From positions 62,001-126,000 of the forward strand of contig VZSF01008745.1 of NCBI GenBank assembly GCA_013398295.1: 64,000 nt of DNA, written 5' to 3'. Positions within the stretch are counted from its first letter, which is position 1. The number at the start of each line of letters is the position of its first letter. Source of the stretch: Chionis minor (lineage: Eukaryota > Chordata > Aves > Charadriiformes > Chionididae). Below the pieces are notes generated by a model. The model saw nothing but the letters and a program-made list of their open reading frames with translations, had not been told where the DNA came from and did not search any database. A program made the position numbers and the translations under genes. Shown here piece by piece: positions 25,376 to 39,106 of the stretch.

Positions 25376-28300
25376 ACAAGTAGGCCAGTATTTTTTAAAA
25401 GCTCCGTTGGAACATTAGATATTTGATAATATTTTATTTCTGTAATTCAAAATTGATATGCTAATGGCTTCATGTATTTGATCTCATAAACGTACTCAAG
25501 CATACTTGTGGCACCCAAGGACTTGCTATGTATCTGTATGGGGCTTGGAAATATGGTATAGGACCTTGGGGAGATCTGTGCTCCTCTGGAGTGGCAGCTG
25601 GAGACCAGGAAGGGACCCTCAGGCACTGCAGGCAGCACCAGACACCTATGGGTTGAGCCACTGGTCTGTGACTAGCACAGCTCACACTTCATCTTACTTT
25701 ATTTAAAAGGAAATATGCAGCACTTCAATGCAGATTTCAGAATTATTTCCATCTAACTTCAGACAAGGCCCATAGGCCTCCATTGTTCTACATTCTGAGA
25801 CTTAAAGAAATTAATGATCATTTTTGTCCGTGAAATTATCCTCTGATTTTCTTTGAAAAGCCTGAGTCAGTAAAGATGCATCAAGCAGTTGTGATGATAA
25901 TTCAGTTGCACAGAGAAGCTTCAATACAAAAAGAACCCTAGCTACAGTAAGAAAAAGATGCTTGGGTCACATAGTAGTCATCTGAATCGCCACAAGTCCT
26001 TTTTATCATGAGGAGAGGCAGAGGAGCTAAGCTGAGTAGAAAAACATTGTCTGGAATTTACTGCACTGAAACATTAATGAAGAACAGAAGAAACCAGAAA
26101 GCAGTGCAACAGGGTTCTGGGAATGCAGAAGCGCTAAGGACCAGGAATCTTGGAGGAAATGGCATATAATCTGAGTGAATTGCCCCAACACACACTGCAA
26201 CATCAACTTATTTTTTTATGTGCAGCACAAATATGCCATTTAGAAGGAAAAAGTGTTCAGGGTTTTTTTTGTTTTTACTCTACTGTGTCATAACGTTCCT
26301 GTTATTTTAAAGAAACAATAGAGCCTTTCTCCTCAGAAAACTTGGGAAAAGGAAAATTAACATTTTGTAAAATGTAACATTGTAGTCATCACACTAAAGC
26401 AGTGCCCAGAGAAATAAGAGTTTTTAATGTTGAGGCTTTAAAGAGTTTTTTCTCTGTAAGACATATTTATTCTCAGATGATTGCTATTTTCAACATTTAA
26501 AACAGTTTTTTAATAATCAGCTAACTGAGAGTCTGACAAATATTTAGGGTGTGCACAGAGATTCCCGCTAAAGAAAAGATTTCTACAGAAAGGTCAGCAA
26601 AGTAAAGGGCATCTTGAAAGCTGTGAGGTCATTATTTCTATCTCCACCCTTCTTTCAATTTTGTATTGGTTATCAGGTTCTGACAGTGACACAGATTTCC
26701 AGATTTTGGGTAGGACAGCCACAGTCATTGGTCCCTGATTATAGAACACACAGTGCTCACTGGAGACTAGGAGTTTGGTTTGGCAGCAGTGCAGAACTAA
26801 GCACATGCATAAATTCTGCATAAAATTGTGATACAAATAAATCATTTGCCACATCCAGCAGCCTCAAATGGTACTAAATCTAAGGATTGTTGCCTATAGA
26901 GGACATTCATCAGTTCAGTTGTTTTCAGCATGACCTGTAGCCTTGTATAAAATGCGATATAGTCAGTGAATTGTTTTATGACTGACCATACCAAGGCAGT
27001 GAAGACTATCTTTATTTGCAAGAAATCCACGCTCACATCTGCCTGATACTTTGCTTCTTCTCAAAGAAAGGGTTACTGATAATCCTTTGGATGTGCTGCT
27101 CTCTAAAGAATGGTAAACTGGCTGGTCAATAGAATATGCCTGTGCAGAGTACATACTGATAAACGAATTCGTTCTTTGGTTTCCACTCTTTGGAAATGAA
27201 TTCTGTCTTACATCAGTACAATAAACTCTTCAGATATTCACTGCCAAGGGATTTCCCTTTGTTAGCGTTCTTATATTTCTTGTGGTCCTCTGTAGGAAAT
27301 TCCCACTGAAACTGGTACAAGAACCGCAAATTCTCTGGATAATTTGCATTATGCTGTGATCCTATAACATGATCTCATAAAAGTATCAAAAATATACATA
27401 AATATGTCAAAAATAACAAATACCTTGCAACTACAACAGTCATGTCTAACACTTCCTCCTAGTATTGTTATTCTACGTTGGGTAGTTTCAGTAAATTGCA
27501 AGTCAGCACCATCGATTTTGCTTTAGATTTGATCCATACTTTCTTGCTTGGTTTTACAAAGTGCAAACCCATCAGCAAAAACAAGGAACCTGCAAAACAG
27601 TAGGCTGGTTCATTATTTACACACACATTCCTACATAATTTGCACTTTAGAGTAACTTCTTTTAAATATCTTTGGTCTTGCTCTTTCACCAAATTAGGAA
27701 ACATGAATAGACTTGCTAAGATCATAGTAGTGAGTCTAACAATTTGTGGGAGGGATATAATTAGTAAGATGTCATGAAGCTGGATCCACTGAAGGTCATA
27801 AAGTGCTATCAGTTAAGATATTCCTGGAGTCATCCCCTGCTGCTGGTCCGTCACCTATAATTAACTAATTAGCATACTCTTCTTTGTCATAAAGGATTTT
27901 TTTTCTTCCACAGACCTGTAGATGATGTGTTTGATGCAGCTAGTTTTAGTATGCAACATGAGTTGTGATTCATTTTCCTTTTCTTCATATACAATTTTTT
28001 TGCTGCTCCCTTCGCATGTGTACATTTCTTCCTGCACAAGATTAAAACATATGCAAAATAAAATAGTAACAAAATAGCGCATGCTAATCAGCTAAATATA
28101 TGTCCTATTGAATAAGTAATGGTAGGAAGCATTCAGTTTGTGACAAATGGAGCCTCCTATGGCTAAGACTTATTGCTGATGGTTGTGATATCTCTTGTGA
28201 TAGCTAGTATGGCGATTGTACCTGAAAATGTGCCTGAGCGCAAACTGGCATTTCACCTGAGAATACGTATAGTTGCAAACAGGTACTGCTGCAGCTCATC

Positions 28301-30937
28301 TTTGGGTTCTTTCTTCATTCTGGACCCCTTCACATTTTGTGTCCTGAACTGTGGGGATTTGTGTAACAAGACCTTTGACAAAGCACCATGAAGGGCCATG
28401 GAGTCTGAATGCTGGACCTGGGTTTTAAAGAACTTAAACCTGCAGCTGGAGAGGTCTCATCTTTTCCTCTTGAAGGAGACTTTCATGCTTACTGAAGGGA
28501 CTTCTAAAATGGCAGAAAGAGAAATTTACTGCCTTGAAGTTACAAAAAAGTCTGTCATGAGCATAAGGCCAGCACTCTTGGCACTATGTTCTGACTGTGT
28601 TTGGAGAAAGTGCTTGTCAGGATCCCCATCTTAGTTCTACTCATAATGTAGTCAGAGAAGGTTGCTGAGCCATGCTGAGGCTGTCCCTGACAGGGTACCT
28701 ATCTTGTGCAAGGTATGAGAAACCATGCAGCTGGTACTTGTAGATAATCTATTGTCTTTACTTGGAAGTCTACGAGGGAGGGTGACCTACTTGCAGAAGC
28801 TGAGAAGTAGTTCTCTTGCCAGGTTACAGAAGCAAGCGAGCTGTATTTCGAGGGCAGAAGATTAAACAGCTAGAAAAGCTTCCCAGGGTAGCTTAGGCTT
28901 TGTATTACTTGCAGCATTACGTCTTCTATTAAGCGTTGGAAATCCTGCCTTGCAAAAAATGAGGAACCTTGTCAGTAGAGCAGCCACTGAGATTGGTGCC
29001 ACTTGGGGAAGAGTGTGAAAGGGGAAAAAAAAGGTAGTCCCTTAGGGAAGAGAGCTCCTACAGCCATACTTACAGGATGTTCCTTGGTGTCACTATTAAT
29101 TATTTACAAAAAATGTCAATTATCCTGGGCTAAAAATACACATTATAACTTTGTCCACTAAGTACTGTGGATTTTAATTACACTTTCATGCTATATACTG
29201 TTCTTAAGCTGCATCTCAGTTAACGGCAGCCATCTACCTCTCCTGATGTCACTGATCTGACTCTCTGTTCAATGATTGTGTCTTACTCCTGTGCTCACAT
29301 GGACCAGAGGGATACAGTTAAGCAAGCAAAGTTACGACCATTTTGTCCAGCAGTGCCTTGCTAGTAGAGGAACTCTGACATGCTGTGAGGTCTTGAAACA
29401 GCCCCCCAGTTTTAAGAAAATGTGTTCGTTCAATTAAGCCAAGCCCTCACGTGAGAGAAGGGAATTTTACTTCCAGAGGATGCCGAGGTGGGTCAGGAGC
29501 TCAAATCTCCTTAGCTGGAGTGGGGACAACAAGGTGAAGAAGGAGGATGGGCTGCAAGAATTTCTGCAGGAGCCTTCTGCCAAAGTCAGAGGGTGCTCAG
29601 GAGGGATCTCAGCAGTGTGTGTAAGTACCAGAATGGAGGGTGCAAAGAGGGCAGAGCCAGGCTTTTTTCAGTGGTGCCCAGTGATGGGCCACCTGCAGAC
29701 CCACTCACTGTTTAGCCTGTGTTAATTTCAAAGCACCTCTTGTGTTTTTCTATCGTTGGTTTCCTACGGTTCTGCTGTCTTTGATTCAGAGTTCCCTCAT
29801 TAGTAGCGCTTGGGCATTTCATAGCCAGCCATCAGTTTTGCCAGGTCACTTCTGTTTGTAAAATTGTCCTAAGAAACTAGGTAGTTGAGGGTTTCCAGGG
29901 TTTTTAACAGCATGTTTAAGGATCTTTTGATTTGCCTTCCAGGTTTTTTTGGGTCTACTTATGTCATGCTTTCAGACTTTAAAAGAGAAGAGCTAGAAAT
30001 TTCTTTTCAAAGAGAAAACTGGAACCCCCAGGACATAATTTAATATCAGAGAAACCTTTGGAATCATGTTATCTCCTTGAGCGAAAAAAGTAATTCATGT
30101 TTTGTTTCCCAGAGTTTCTGTGTTCAGAAGCAAAAATTTAGTTTGCTGTCTCTAACATGGCCCGCAGCTGTTGCAAACTGAGAGTCTCTTCTGTACTACC
30201 AACGAAATGCTGTGGTAGGCTCCCAGCATGTCATTCCTCAGGCCTTTGCAAGTCAAGGAGAGGTTTCCTTCTCATTCTCTTGTTGAATGGTGGAAATGTG
30301 GAGGAAAACAGGCTGGACTCAGCTTTCTAGACACCTAAGAAATCTTGAAGGTATGCATTAGGAGGTTGATTTTACTGCATGAAGAACAGGCTATTTTCTT
30401 CTGAACAACCAACGCTTCTACATAAACTAGTTAGGAAAAGACTGTGTTTTGTGGTTTTGAAAACTGACTAATAACTTCAAAACAAACTCTGAAAAATCAG
30501 AAAACATTTTTCTCCAAAGCAAACTACAAGAATGGATACTTGTATTTTTTCAAAAGAAAATATGCAAAATAAAAGTATTTTATTTCCAAACTGTGTCTTC
30601 AGGCAGAGCGTTTACATTTTTGGAAGAGACAAGCACAAAGTGATAACCTGAAGAACTCTACGCTGGTTTTCAGAACATGAGCATGTTATTTACTCCTCTA
30701 CCTTTGCCACACTCAAGAGAGTTTGCAGACATTTAGATGTGAACAAGCCTCTACACACAGACAGAAGAAATTTCTTCATTAAACCTCTTACTTTGAAATA
30801 TTAATGCCCTTAAAGTAACAGAATACTTCCCACACTGGCCATGTGGTCCCAAAAATCTCTGCTCTGTTCCAAACTGTCAGTTTCTGAGTTAAAGTTCCAA
30901 GTATTTTCCTTGAAAGCTGAAAATTCGCCTTCTTTTT

Positions 30938-30981
30938 TAAAAAAAAAAGAAAAAAAAGAAAAAAAAAAAGAAAAAAAGAGA
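30938..30981. repeat. A-rich low-complexity tract (A7-11 G)n
   Basis: Runs of A broken by single G bases in intron 4. Not followed by any recognisable retroposed gene. Confidence 0.9.
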
Positions 30982-31089
30982 CACTGCTATTTAATAACAG
31001 TTTTCATGTGATCGCTCTGTTGATTACTTGGTCCTGAACTTTTATTGTCAGGCTGTTATATGGGAACCCCTATGTTCCCATCATTGCTG

Positions 31090-31168
31090 TTCATGACAGA
31101 TTTTTCTGTCATGAAAAAGGACATGAGGACTAAACTTTTTAGTTTAGTAAGGACTAAACTTTTTAGTC
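31090..31168. repeat. Cluster of perfect palindromes and a 24-bp tandem duplication
   Basis: TTCATGACAGA and TCTGTCATGAA (31090-31100, 31105-31115) form an 11-bp perfect stem with a TTTT loop. AGGACTAAACTTTTTAGT occurs at 31126-31143 and 31150-31167. The second copy also contains GACTAAA-CTT-TTTAGTC (31152-31168), a 7-bp stem. Confidence 0.9.
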
Positions 31169-32321
31169 AATTCCCTAAGCTGGATGCAATTTCTGGGATG
31201 ACTTCCCTCAAATGGAGCTCAGAAAGGCAGGAGGCCTCCTGAAGATATCAGGTGTGGAGAGATCAGTGAAGTGTGAAGATGGGATACATTCAGCAGGCTT
31301 TTTCTTGCTTATCTCTGCTATATGTAGTAAGAGCTAGTGTGGATGAACTGCAGCATTAAACAGTAAGTACCACTGGAATGTATTCCTCTTGGAAATCTCA
31401 GAACATATCAGGAATCCCTAAAACTTCAGCTATTTGCTGGGTGAACAGATCCTGGTATTTAGAGAAGGTCCTGTGACTTAAATGGCACTTATACTAGGGC
31501 ACACGCATATAAACCTATGCAAAACTAATTGTAACTAGGGAACTGCAGCCATTAGAAACTGTTAGGAGAGCAGGAAAGAGATGGTACTGACCACTCTTAA
31601 AGAGTTGAGTGAGATGAGAGGGATGTTGTTTCTCTGTACCTGGGAACTGTCCCGGCAGTGTTAGGTATGCCCGGAGCACCTAGACACTGGAATGACAGGC
31701 GTCATCAGGAACCCAAAATAATAAAGTAATTCCAGTCTCTCTAACCTTACACAGTTCAAAACGTGTTCAGCACGAAGGTTTTCAAGTGCCTACATCAGAG
31801 TGAAAAAGCTAACTGCTTTTCAATAGATGAAGTGCAACTTCCTACGTTATTAACAGCTCAGATAGTTTTATCAAATCTACATAAATTGTAGCCAATTAGG
31901 CTGACAGTATGATCTGAAATATCACAGCTCTGATGTGATAATCAAATGAATTTTCTTCTAAATTTAGTGCCTCATCATTTTGTTTTATAGTTTTTATTCG
32001 TTTCATTTGATAAAAGACTACCTAATTATGTTTTCACAGCCTTGTGCTCAAGAACCACATAAATTACTGCATCGCTGTACTTTGTCATCTCTTGCAGAGA
32101 CAGCTTGCGATTGCGTGAGCCTTGTGATCCCTGTCTGGGAGCAGGCCATCTACAAGTGACATGAGCCCTACGCTGCACTTAGGATGAGGCCCACTTCGGC
32201 CACCTAATTGTTCTTCATGTGCCTTGTTCTGAAAAGTGAAGCTCTTTTTAGTGCCAAGGCTACTTCTATTCCACACTTGGTTGCAAATTCCTTCCAAGAA
32301 TAAATAACATCATGTAATGAT

Positions 32322-32370
32322 AGAGCTCACCATATATAGGTAGAACACGGTATATAGGCAGAGCTCACCA
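32322..32370. repeat. Imperfect tandem repeat of about 19-20 bp, three units
   Basis: Units start AGAGCTCACCATATATAGG, AGAACACGGTATATAGG and AGAGCTCACCATTATGG. The last ends in the odd palindrome TCACCATTATGGTGA. Confidence 0.75.
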
Positions 32371-35300
32371 TTATGGTGATCCCAACATCTGTTGCCCAGT
32401 TGGCAACACTACTGAAGAAACATTATGCTGCAGATATTACTGGGTTTTGCTGTCCCTATCTACTGCTGGTTTAACCTTCTAATTCCCCTTTGACTTGTAG
32501 CAGCAGTCTCAAACACACTGTAGTTCCATGCACTAAGAGAACAAAGTACACAGCATAAATAAATATTTCCTACAGGAATATGTATTGGTTTTACTCTCAG
32601 TGTTGGTGATACTTTATTTTTCACATTTGATTTGCCACAGGTTGTAGCTAGTTGAAAGGAAACTCGGCTGAACTAACCTTTGCTTGAACTTAGGAACAAG
32701 TATAAAGCCTGGTTTTCTCTCCCTCCATTTAGTGGTTTTATTAGTATGGCTGTATTTGTTTCTGACCGCAAATGGCTGGGCTCCATGTGCAGACATGGAT
32801 TAATAAAAGCAGAATAAAACCCTCAAACTTGGTGCTTAGAACTTACTCCTCCACTTCTGCAAAGTTGCCTTAACATTGCTTTTAATTTAATAATTCAGAT
32901 ATTCAACTGATAGAAAAATAAATTGCGTCCTTCTGCTTTTAGCTCTCCTGGCTCTTTGTTCCTGTTTGTTGCCTTGGAGCGAACCTCATCTTAAAACTGC
33001 CGTTACTCCTGCACGGCCTTACAGAGCCTTTCACAGTACAGAAACATAATCTTGGAGCACACAATAGCTGCGGCCATGAATGCACTTAGGGAAGAAGCAA
33101 GCGGTGTCCGTACTTGCCGTGCTTCCCAGCAAATGAACCATGGGAGAAGCAGGCTAACCGGCCCATGTCGGCCGCCGTGTTAGTGCATTTTAACAGTGGT
33201 GGCAGCAGCAATACTGGTGCGCTTGAGGAGAGAACAGGACTGGTAAAATTGCTTTTACTGAGGAAACATCAAAGAACAAAAAACTTCCCCCAAAGCCAAA
33301 CTGCTCCTGTTCTGAGGGAAGGACGATGACAATAGCTAGATGGTGTTATTTCAAGGCTTTGAAAGGTGCTGTCTTTATATATAAGATGAAATCAACACAA
33401 AGTGTGTGCTGAAATGGAAGAAAATACAAATCTGAAGTCTTGAAACCAAATATTTGAGCTGAGATCGGCAGAATACACAGAAAAGCAAACCTCCAGTTGT
33501 TCCTGTCTTTGCTTATCATGCTGTTCTTTAGTGCAGTGTCCTTCCCAAAGATTGTCAGAGACCAGCATAGAGTATGTCCTCTGCTGTAATTAATTAAGGA
33601 TCTTGGACTTTAATTAAGCAAAGCTGTCCTTGGAACCCCACCTGCAGTTTGGCATCTAACCGTTTCTATTGAGGCAAGCCAGTGTTAGGAAAATCACGTG
33701 CAATGGCAGTAGAGTGCCTTGAGCCAATGGAGTGTTCCTTCACGTCCCTCACCAGTGTCTGGCATTTTATTAACAGCACAGGGATCAGACACATTTTGGG
33801 CAGAATGATGCAGGCAGCTGTTCCTGCTAGCCACGGAGGATGGCAGAACAACGCATTGCAATGCTTTGTACTCATTTGCCCCGGAGAGGCACTACAAGCT
33901 CCATGTCTCCCAAAGTCTCTCTACCATGGAGGTGATCCTCTTGCATGATCTACCAGTGGATACAACTGCTGGGACTCTACCTTCTGTCAGACACCTACTG
34001 GCTGGCTGGTTTCACATTTTAAGAGGGGAGCTGAAGCACCGCAGACCCTGGGGTTAGGCAGACAGGGGTGGAGAATAGATGGTTCAGAGCGTATGGCCTT
34101 GATTGCTGTGTCCCAAGGGATGGATGAAGGCCAGCATTGTCTTCCCCTGACAGGGTGCATTACTGTTGCTCAGGGACACATCCTAGTCCCTTCCAAGAGG
34201 AAACTGGCTGTAAGGAGACATACAAGGTTACAGAGAGAAGAAGGAGGGGTGGAGATCCCTATCTCACCCATAGTCCCCATCGTCTCTGATCACACAGGAC
34301 TATTCAGAAACCTTCTACCCTGCAGAAGCCTGATCTTCTGCCATCTTAAGAATGGTGCTACAGATACTGTTAAGAAGCCTTGAGCCACTTCTGCAAGCAA
34401 GCTCGTGTGGAGACCTGTTTAGGTACAGCTAACAGAAGAAAATGAAAACAATCAGATTATCTTCTCTGAGGCTTCAGCAATGTCCAGAGTAGAGCCAGAA
34501 GCCATTTCCCCTCACACCGGATTTACAGTGTGAACTGTCTCCTCCAGATTTGGACCCAAGTAGTTTTTTAAAAAACAAGAACAACAAATTGAAAACGTGC
34601 AAAAGAAGGAACATGCTGGTGGCCTCTCCCTTCTGCCTTGGCTCAGCGATTATCACACATACCCAGCCAGGACGCATGAATAAAGCGGGCCAATTCCTTC
34701 TTCTCCTCAAAAGGATTAAACCCCACATTTCTTGCCTCCCTGGAGATTGCAGACTACCTTGGCAGGGGGAACCCTTTCTAGACTTTGAGCTAAAGCTAGG
34801 CTGCTGTGCAGAAATGAATTAAAATTAATCTGTAGACAAGCGAACCTGACGGCAGCTTAGCAGGAGGGAAACATGCTTCCATGTGCCTTAGCCTGTGGAT
34901 TGCTTGTGTACCTTGTCTAAAGGCTAATTCATGTAGCAACAGTTTTCTCAAGCTGTACTTTAAAAGAAATCAGGGGAGCTGCTGCTGGGATTTTGTACAA
35001 AGTCTGATGCAATTAGGCAGGCGCTGAGGAGGAGGGTCTCTGTGGAAACCACCAAATTTCTGGGTGCTGCTCAGGGTTATGTGCCTCCCTGGTACTCAGC
35101 TGAGCAGGTTTATCAAAACTCAGGTATTTGTAGATGGGCATGAGCACAGTTTGAGGTTTCGCTGTAGCTGGGCCACGGTTTTGAGGAACACAGTTTTGGT
35201 GTTAAGCACCTATGTCCCATTTGCACGTTCGGCATCTCAGTTGCTCAGACTCTGTCGCCCAGTACTAAGGAGCACAATCCCATTGCCACTAAGAGGGAGC

Positions 35301-38300
35301 TCTGCTCTTAAATCGCTTAAGTGCTTCTCAAAATCCCACTCCAAATTTGAATATGCAAATTGCGTATTGTTCATTGTTAAGAGTGAATGGGACTCTTCCT
35401 GCTTCTGCAGTCAGATCCAAGACTTGTACTGAGACAGCTGTGTGAGTGCTCCGACAGGAACTGCTACATGTACAGTCTGAGAAGAGCCTTTCTGCAGATC
35501 TGAGCAAACACAAATCTTTTCCATAGAAACTGTAGATCAAATTCAAAACCAAAAAATAATGGGCCTTGGATACATGTTTTTTAGCAGCAGGTGATTCCTC
35601 TCACCTTTTCCTTCTGATTCTCAGTGGAATGCATACTTTTTTATTTCTTTTCCATTTGTTTAATCAAAAAATAAATTTGTGTTGTGAAACAGGGTGTCAT
35701 GGGAAAGTTAGTTCTCCCGTATATCTTCCACTCAATCCTAATACGTCATTTTTAAATGCTCACCTGCCACAAATGGCAAAGTCAAGTATTAACAGTGAAG
35801 TCTTGTACAGACAACATGCTGTAATGCCTTTGTTTTTGTTTTGAAGACATCTATTTATTCCATGGGGAAAAAATGGACTTACATTTAGAGCCCTAATAAA
35901 TGACAAAACCCTATAAATACAGCATATATATACTGGTTACTGATGTGAAAGAACGTCATGTGTACTGTAGCTGTACGTATCAAATGTTAAATGACTCGAC
36001 AATAAGCTTTCTGAAGAAGAAACTATTACCACGCTACCTGCAGTAGCCTTGAAGAAGCAAGATGAGCGATAAGCATATCCTGCATGGACTGGGTGTCAGA
36101 ATATACATTTTTCTAACACAGTCAGTTACATGTCAAGTTAAATGAGCAGCCTGAGTATGATGTCTTGCCTTCATGCTTATCCATCTCTGAAGAGATCCTC
36201 TGGGTTATGGACAAGACGGCTGTCAAATTTCCCAAACAGATTAAGATCTCTCACATTTCCACGGCAAGGAGGCCATGAAATCCAGGACAAGAGTGTTAAA
36301 TATTCAGTAGAGGCTGTAGACAATGTGGGTTAGGGACAGACTATGCTGGGTTTTGACAGTTAGCAATCAATTTCTTACCACCCTTCCTTTTCCTCCTATT
36401 GGCTGTATTTTTTCAATGTATTTTGCTTCACATGAAGTGCTAAGCATTTCAGGAAAAGTATTTGCAAAGTGCACAGGGACATCTCAGTCTCAATTTGAAT
36501 ATTTTGAAAATAAAACCATAGCCAGCTTCCATCTCTTCTGTAACTATATTTGCAGAGATGTGACCGTTGTCTTCAGTCCCTCTCTTTTTATTGCACATGC
36601 CAGAGTTATATTGAAAGAAAACAGGTGGATGAATAGTACCGTGATTAATCATGGTTCAATCATGCTGTGATATTATCTGTAGGCATATCAGATGTACACT
36701 ATATTTATATGGAACAACACTCACTCATACATTATGAATTCCGTTGAGAAGAAGCTGTATGACCAGGAGAAAGTAGCATTTTTAGAAACTGTAACTAGCG
36801 CAAAGAGTCAAACAGTGACTCTATTTGCAGTACAGCCTGGGTAAGGTGGCAGAAGAGGCAGAATTCATGATGAATAAATTGCATATCGCTGCCCAAATAG
36901 AGACAGCTGAGATTTCTATTTTCTTGCTTGGAGGGGAGCCCCTTCTCAGTGTCTCCAAGATCACAGAGCTTGCTGCTAATGCATTAAAAGCAAAGAAATC
37001 AGTCTGAGGGAGCTTAGTGATGGGTATTGCTTCAGGAGAGGCAGCACTTGGTTTGCCCGAGCCCCATCACCCCCCGACTCCCCATCCTTGTTCCCACCAT
37101 ACAGCCATACCAAAGCGGCAAGCCACGTGGCTCTGAACCAGCCTCACAGTTGAGGAGAAACAACCTCCCTTGCCCTCATATCTCAGCAAGGACCACTAAG
37201 CATCACCTCAGCTGGCTGCCACCTCTGGGCACATTTTCTTTTTCAGCTGAAGAGCAGCAGGGAGCGGTGCCCTTTGCCTCGCAAAGCTTCAAACTACCCG
37301 AGTGCCAGTGAAATGCCAGAAAAATCCCAAAAGAGCTGAAATAACGGCAGAGCTACGTCCCTTTGCTGGGGCTTTCAAACAGACCCAAGGTCTGGGCAAA
37401 GCCCTTGCTAGGATTTAGCTTTAGGCAGCTGCTGAAGCAAGGGGGGATGATTCTCTCTCTAACTTTAATTGCCGTTTAGTTTTGAAGTGGTGAGCGCAGC
37501 AGGCAGCAGTGGAGGAACATTGCTGGGACAGTCGTCCTTCCGTCCATCCATTTGTCCGTTCGTTCCCCCCACCGCAGCCCCCGGACAGGGCAGTAGGGGA
37601 GGAGAGAGAAGGCACCACGCCGGGCAAGGATTTCTTGGGTTTTATGTTCCAAGGAGCTTTATGTCTTTACCAGCAAAGGCAGCAGGGCATTATCTCCCTC
37701 CATACAAAAAGGATTTGTGTAAGTTAACCCACTGTATTTTTTCCCTTTCACTGCAACAGCAGAAGCAGGTAGTCCATGCTGCTGCCCTTGTGGGTTTCCC
37801 TGGCTACCACAGAAATGTGCTTTTTTTCTTCCCCCACCCTCTTCTCAGTAGTAACAGTCTGTCCTGCGGCTCCTTCAGCCATGAGAACTGCTAAAATGCA
37901 CAAGAGTCTTTTCTGACAGTCATTTCTCTTCTTGTGCTCACTGGGTTTGTCGTTAATAAAGGGTATTTTTTTTTTTTCCAAGTATTAGTTTTCAAAGGAA
38001 ACTGTGGTTTTACCAACTCTACGTATGATTCTAGTAGAGAACATTGCCCAAAGGGTTAACACTGAATCTAGTTGCTTTACGTCCTGGGTTGTTAGTAGGG
38101 TTTGGGGAGGTGGAGGGGTGGGTGATTTTATTATATTTTTTCATGGAAAAAGAGAGGGAAATAATTGTTACAGTGAGGTAAACCACAGTCAAAACATACA
38201 TCTAAATACTGCATCGTGGCAGTAACTCTTAAGGGAAACTAGAGGGCAGACTTCTAAAATACTTCAAGCTCTGTAAAGATGCAGATAGATACTTCATCGG

Positions 38301-38788
38301 CTTCCCAAAAAAACGTTAAGTGCCTACCTCCTAGAGCTTTTGCATGTTTAACCAGCTAAATGCTTTCAAAATACTGTCCTGAGATGGCTCAGGAAGACTA
38401 TTGCATAAAAATAATCGTCATTGCTGTGTGTCAGCAGCCAAACAGCTCCTATTGTAAGTTGGCTAATTATTATACCAAATATAACAGAGTTGCTATTTCC
38501 TTATGCCTTCCTTTGTCTCAAAGTTGTTATGGAATGAATCGTGTCTTCTTGTGTACTAGAAATCACTTTGGACTGGACAGGGTTTTTTAAATTATAATTA
38601 CATGTGTGAGTATTTCTTAGCATCTGCGTGGGGCTTGGCTTCTGACCCGTTCATTGTGGGATGGTTACAAAGATCCTTGCAGTGGCAGAGAAAAAAGGAG
38701 AAAACTGAACCCCCGTGGTCAAATCGCCAAAAAGGAAATGAAATTAATAGAAAATTTATTTGCCCTTCTTTTTTTTTTTTTTTTTTTT

Positions 38789-38824
38789 NNNNNNNNNNNN
38801 NNNNNNNNNNNNNNNNNNNNNNNN
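38789..38824. other. Assembly gap of 36 N inside poly-T
   Basis: Poly-T runs flank the gap on both sides (about 20 before and 28 after, with a CC interruption at 38838). The length is probably nominal; homopolymer failure is the likely cause. Confidence 0.95.
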
Positions 38825-38836
38825 AAATTTTTTTTT

Positions 38837-38873
<37 letters not shown>

Positions 38874-39078
38874 CTCACGGTCCAGTCTTCAAGTCTGTGG
38901 GAGATGAGCTGTACAAGTGTTTGGCATCACACACTTGAATGAAGGTAGACATCAGTGCAGCAGGAGACTGAGAGGAGGTGAAGGCTGTGGAACCAGTTTG
39001 GACATGCCAATTTATGTTATACTGCAGCGCTGAGCCCTGTCCTTGGCTGGACGACAAAGGTGCAGGAATAGCTGGAGT

Positions 39079-39106
39079 TAAACCATACTATTTAGAGTAT
39101 GGTTTA
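39079..39106. repeat. 11-bp perfect inverted repeat
   Basis: TAAACCATACT (39079-39089) and AGTATGGTTTA (39096-39106) with a 6-nt loop; a further ACCATACT follows directly. Confidence 0.9.

Noticed and set aside
37469..37894. 141-codon plus-strand frame
   Set aside because: Low-complexity, proline- and serine-rich translation over a pyrimidine-rich stretch (TCCRTCC-like repeats); no family match.
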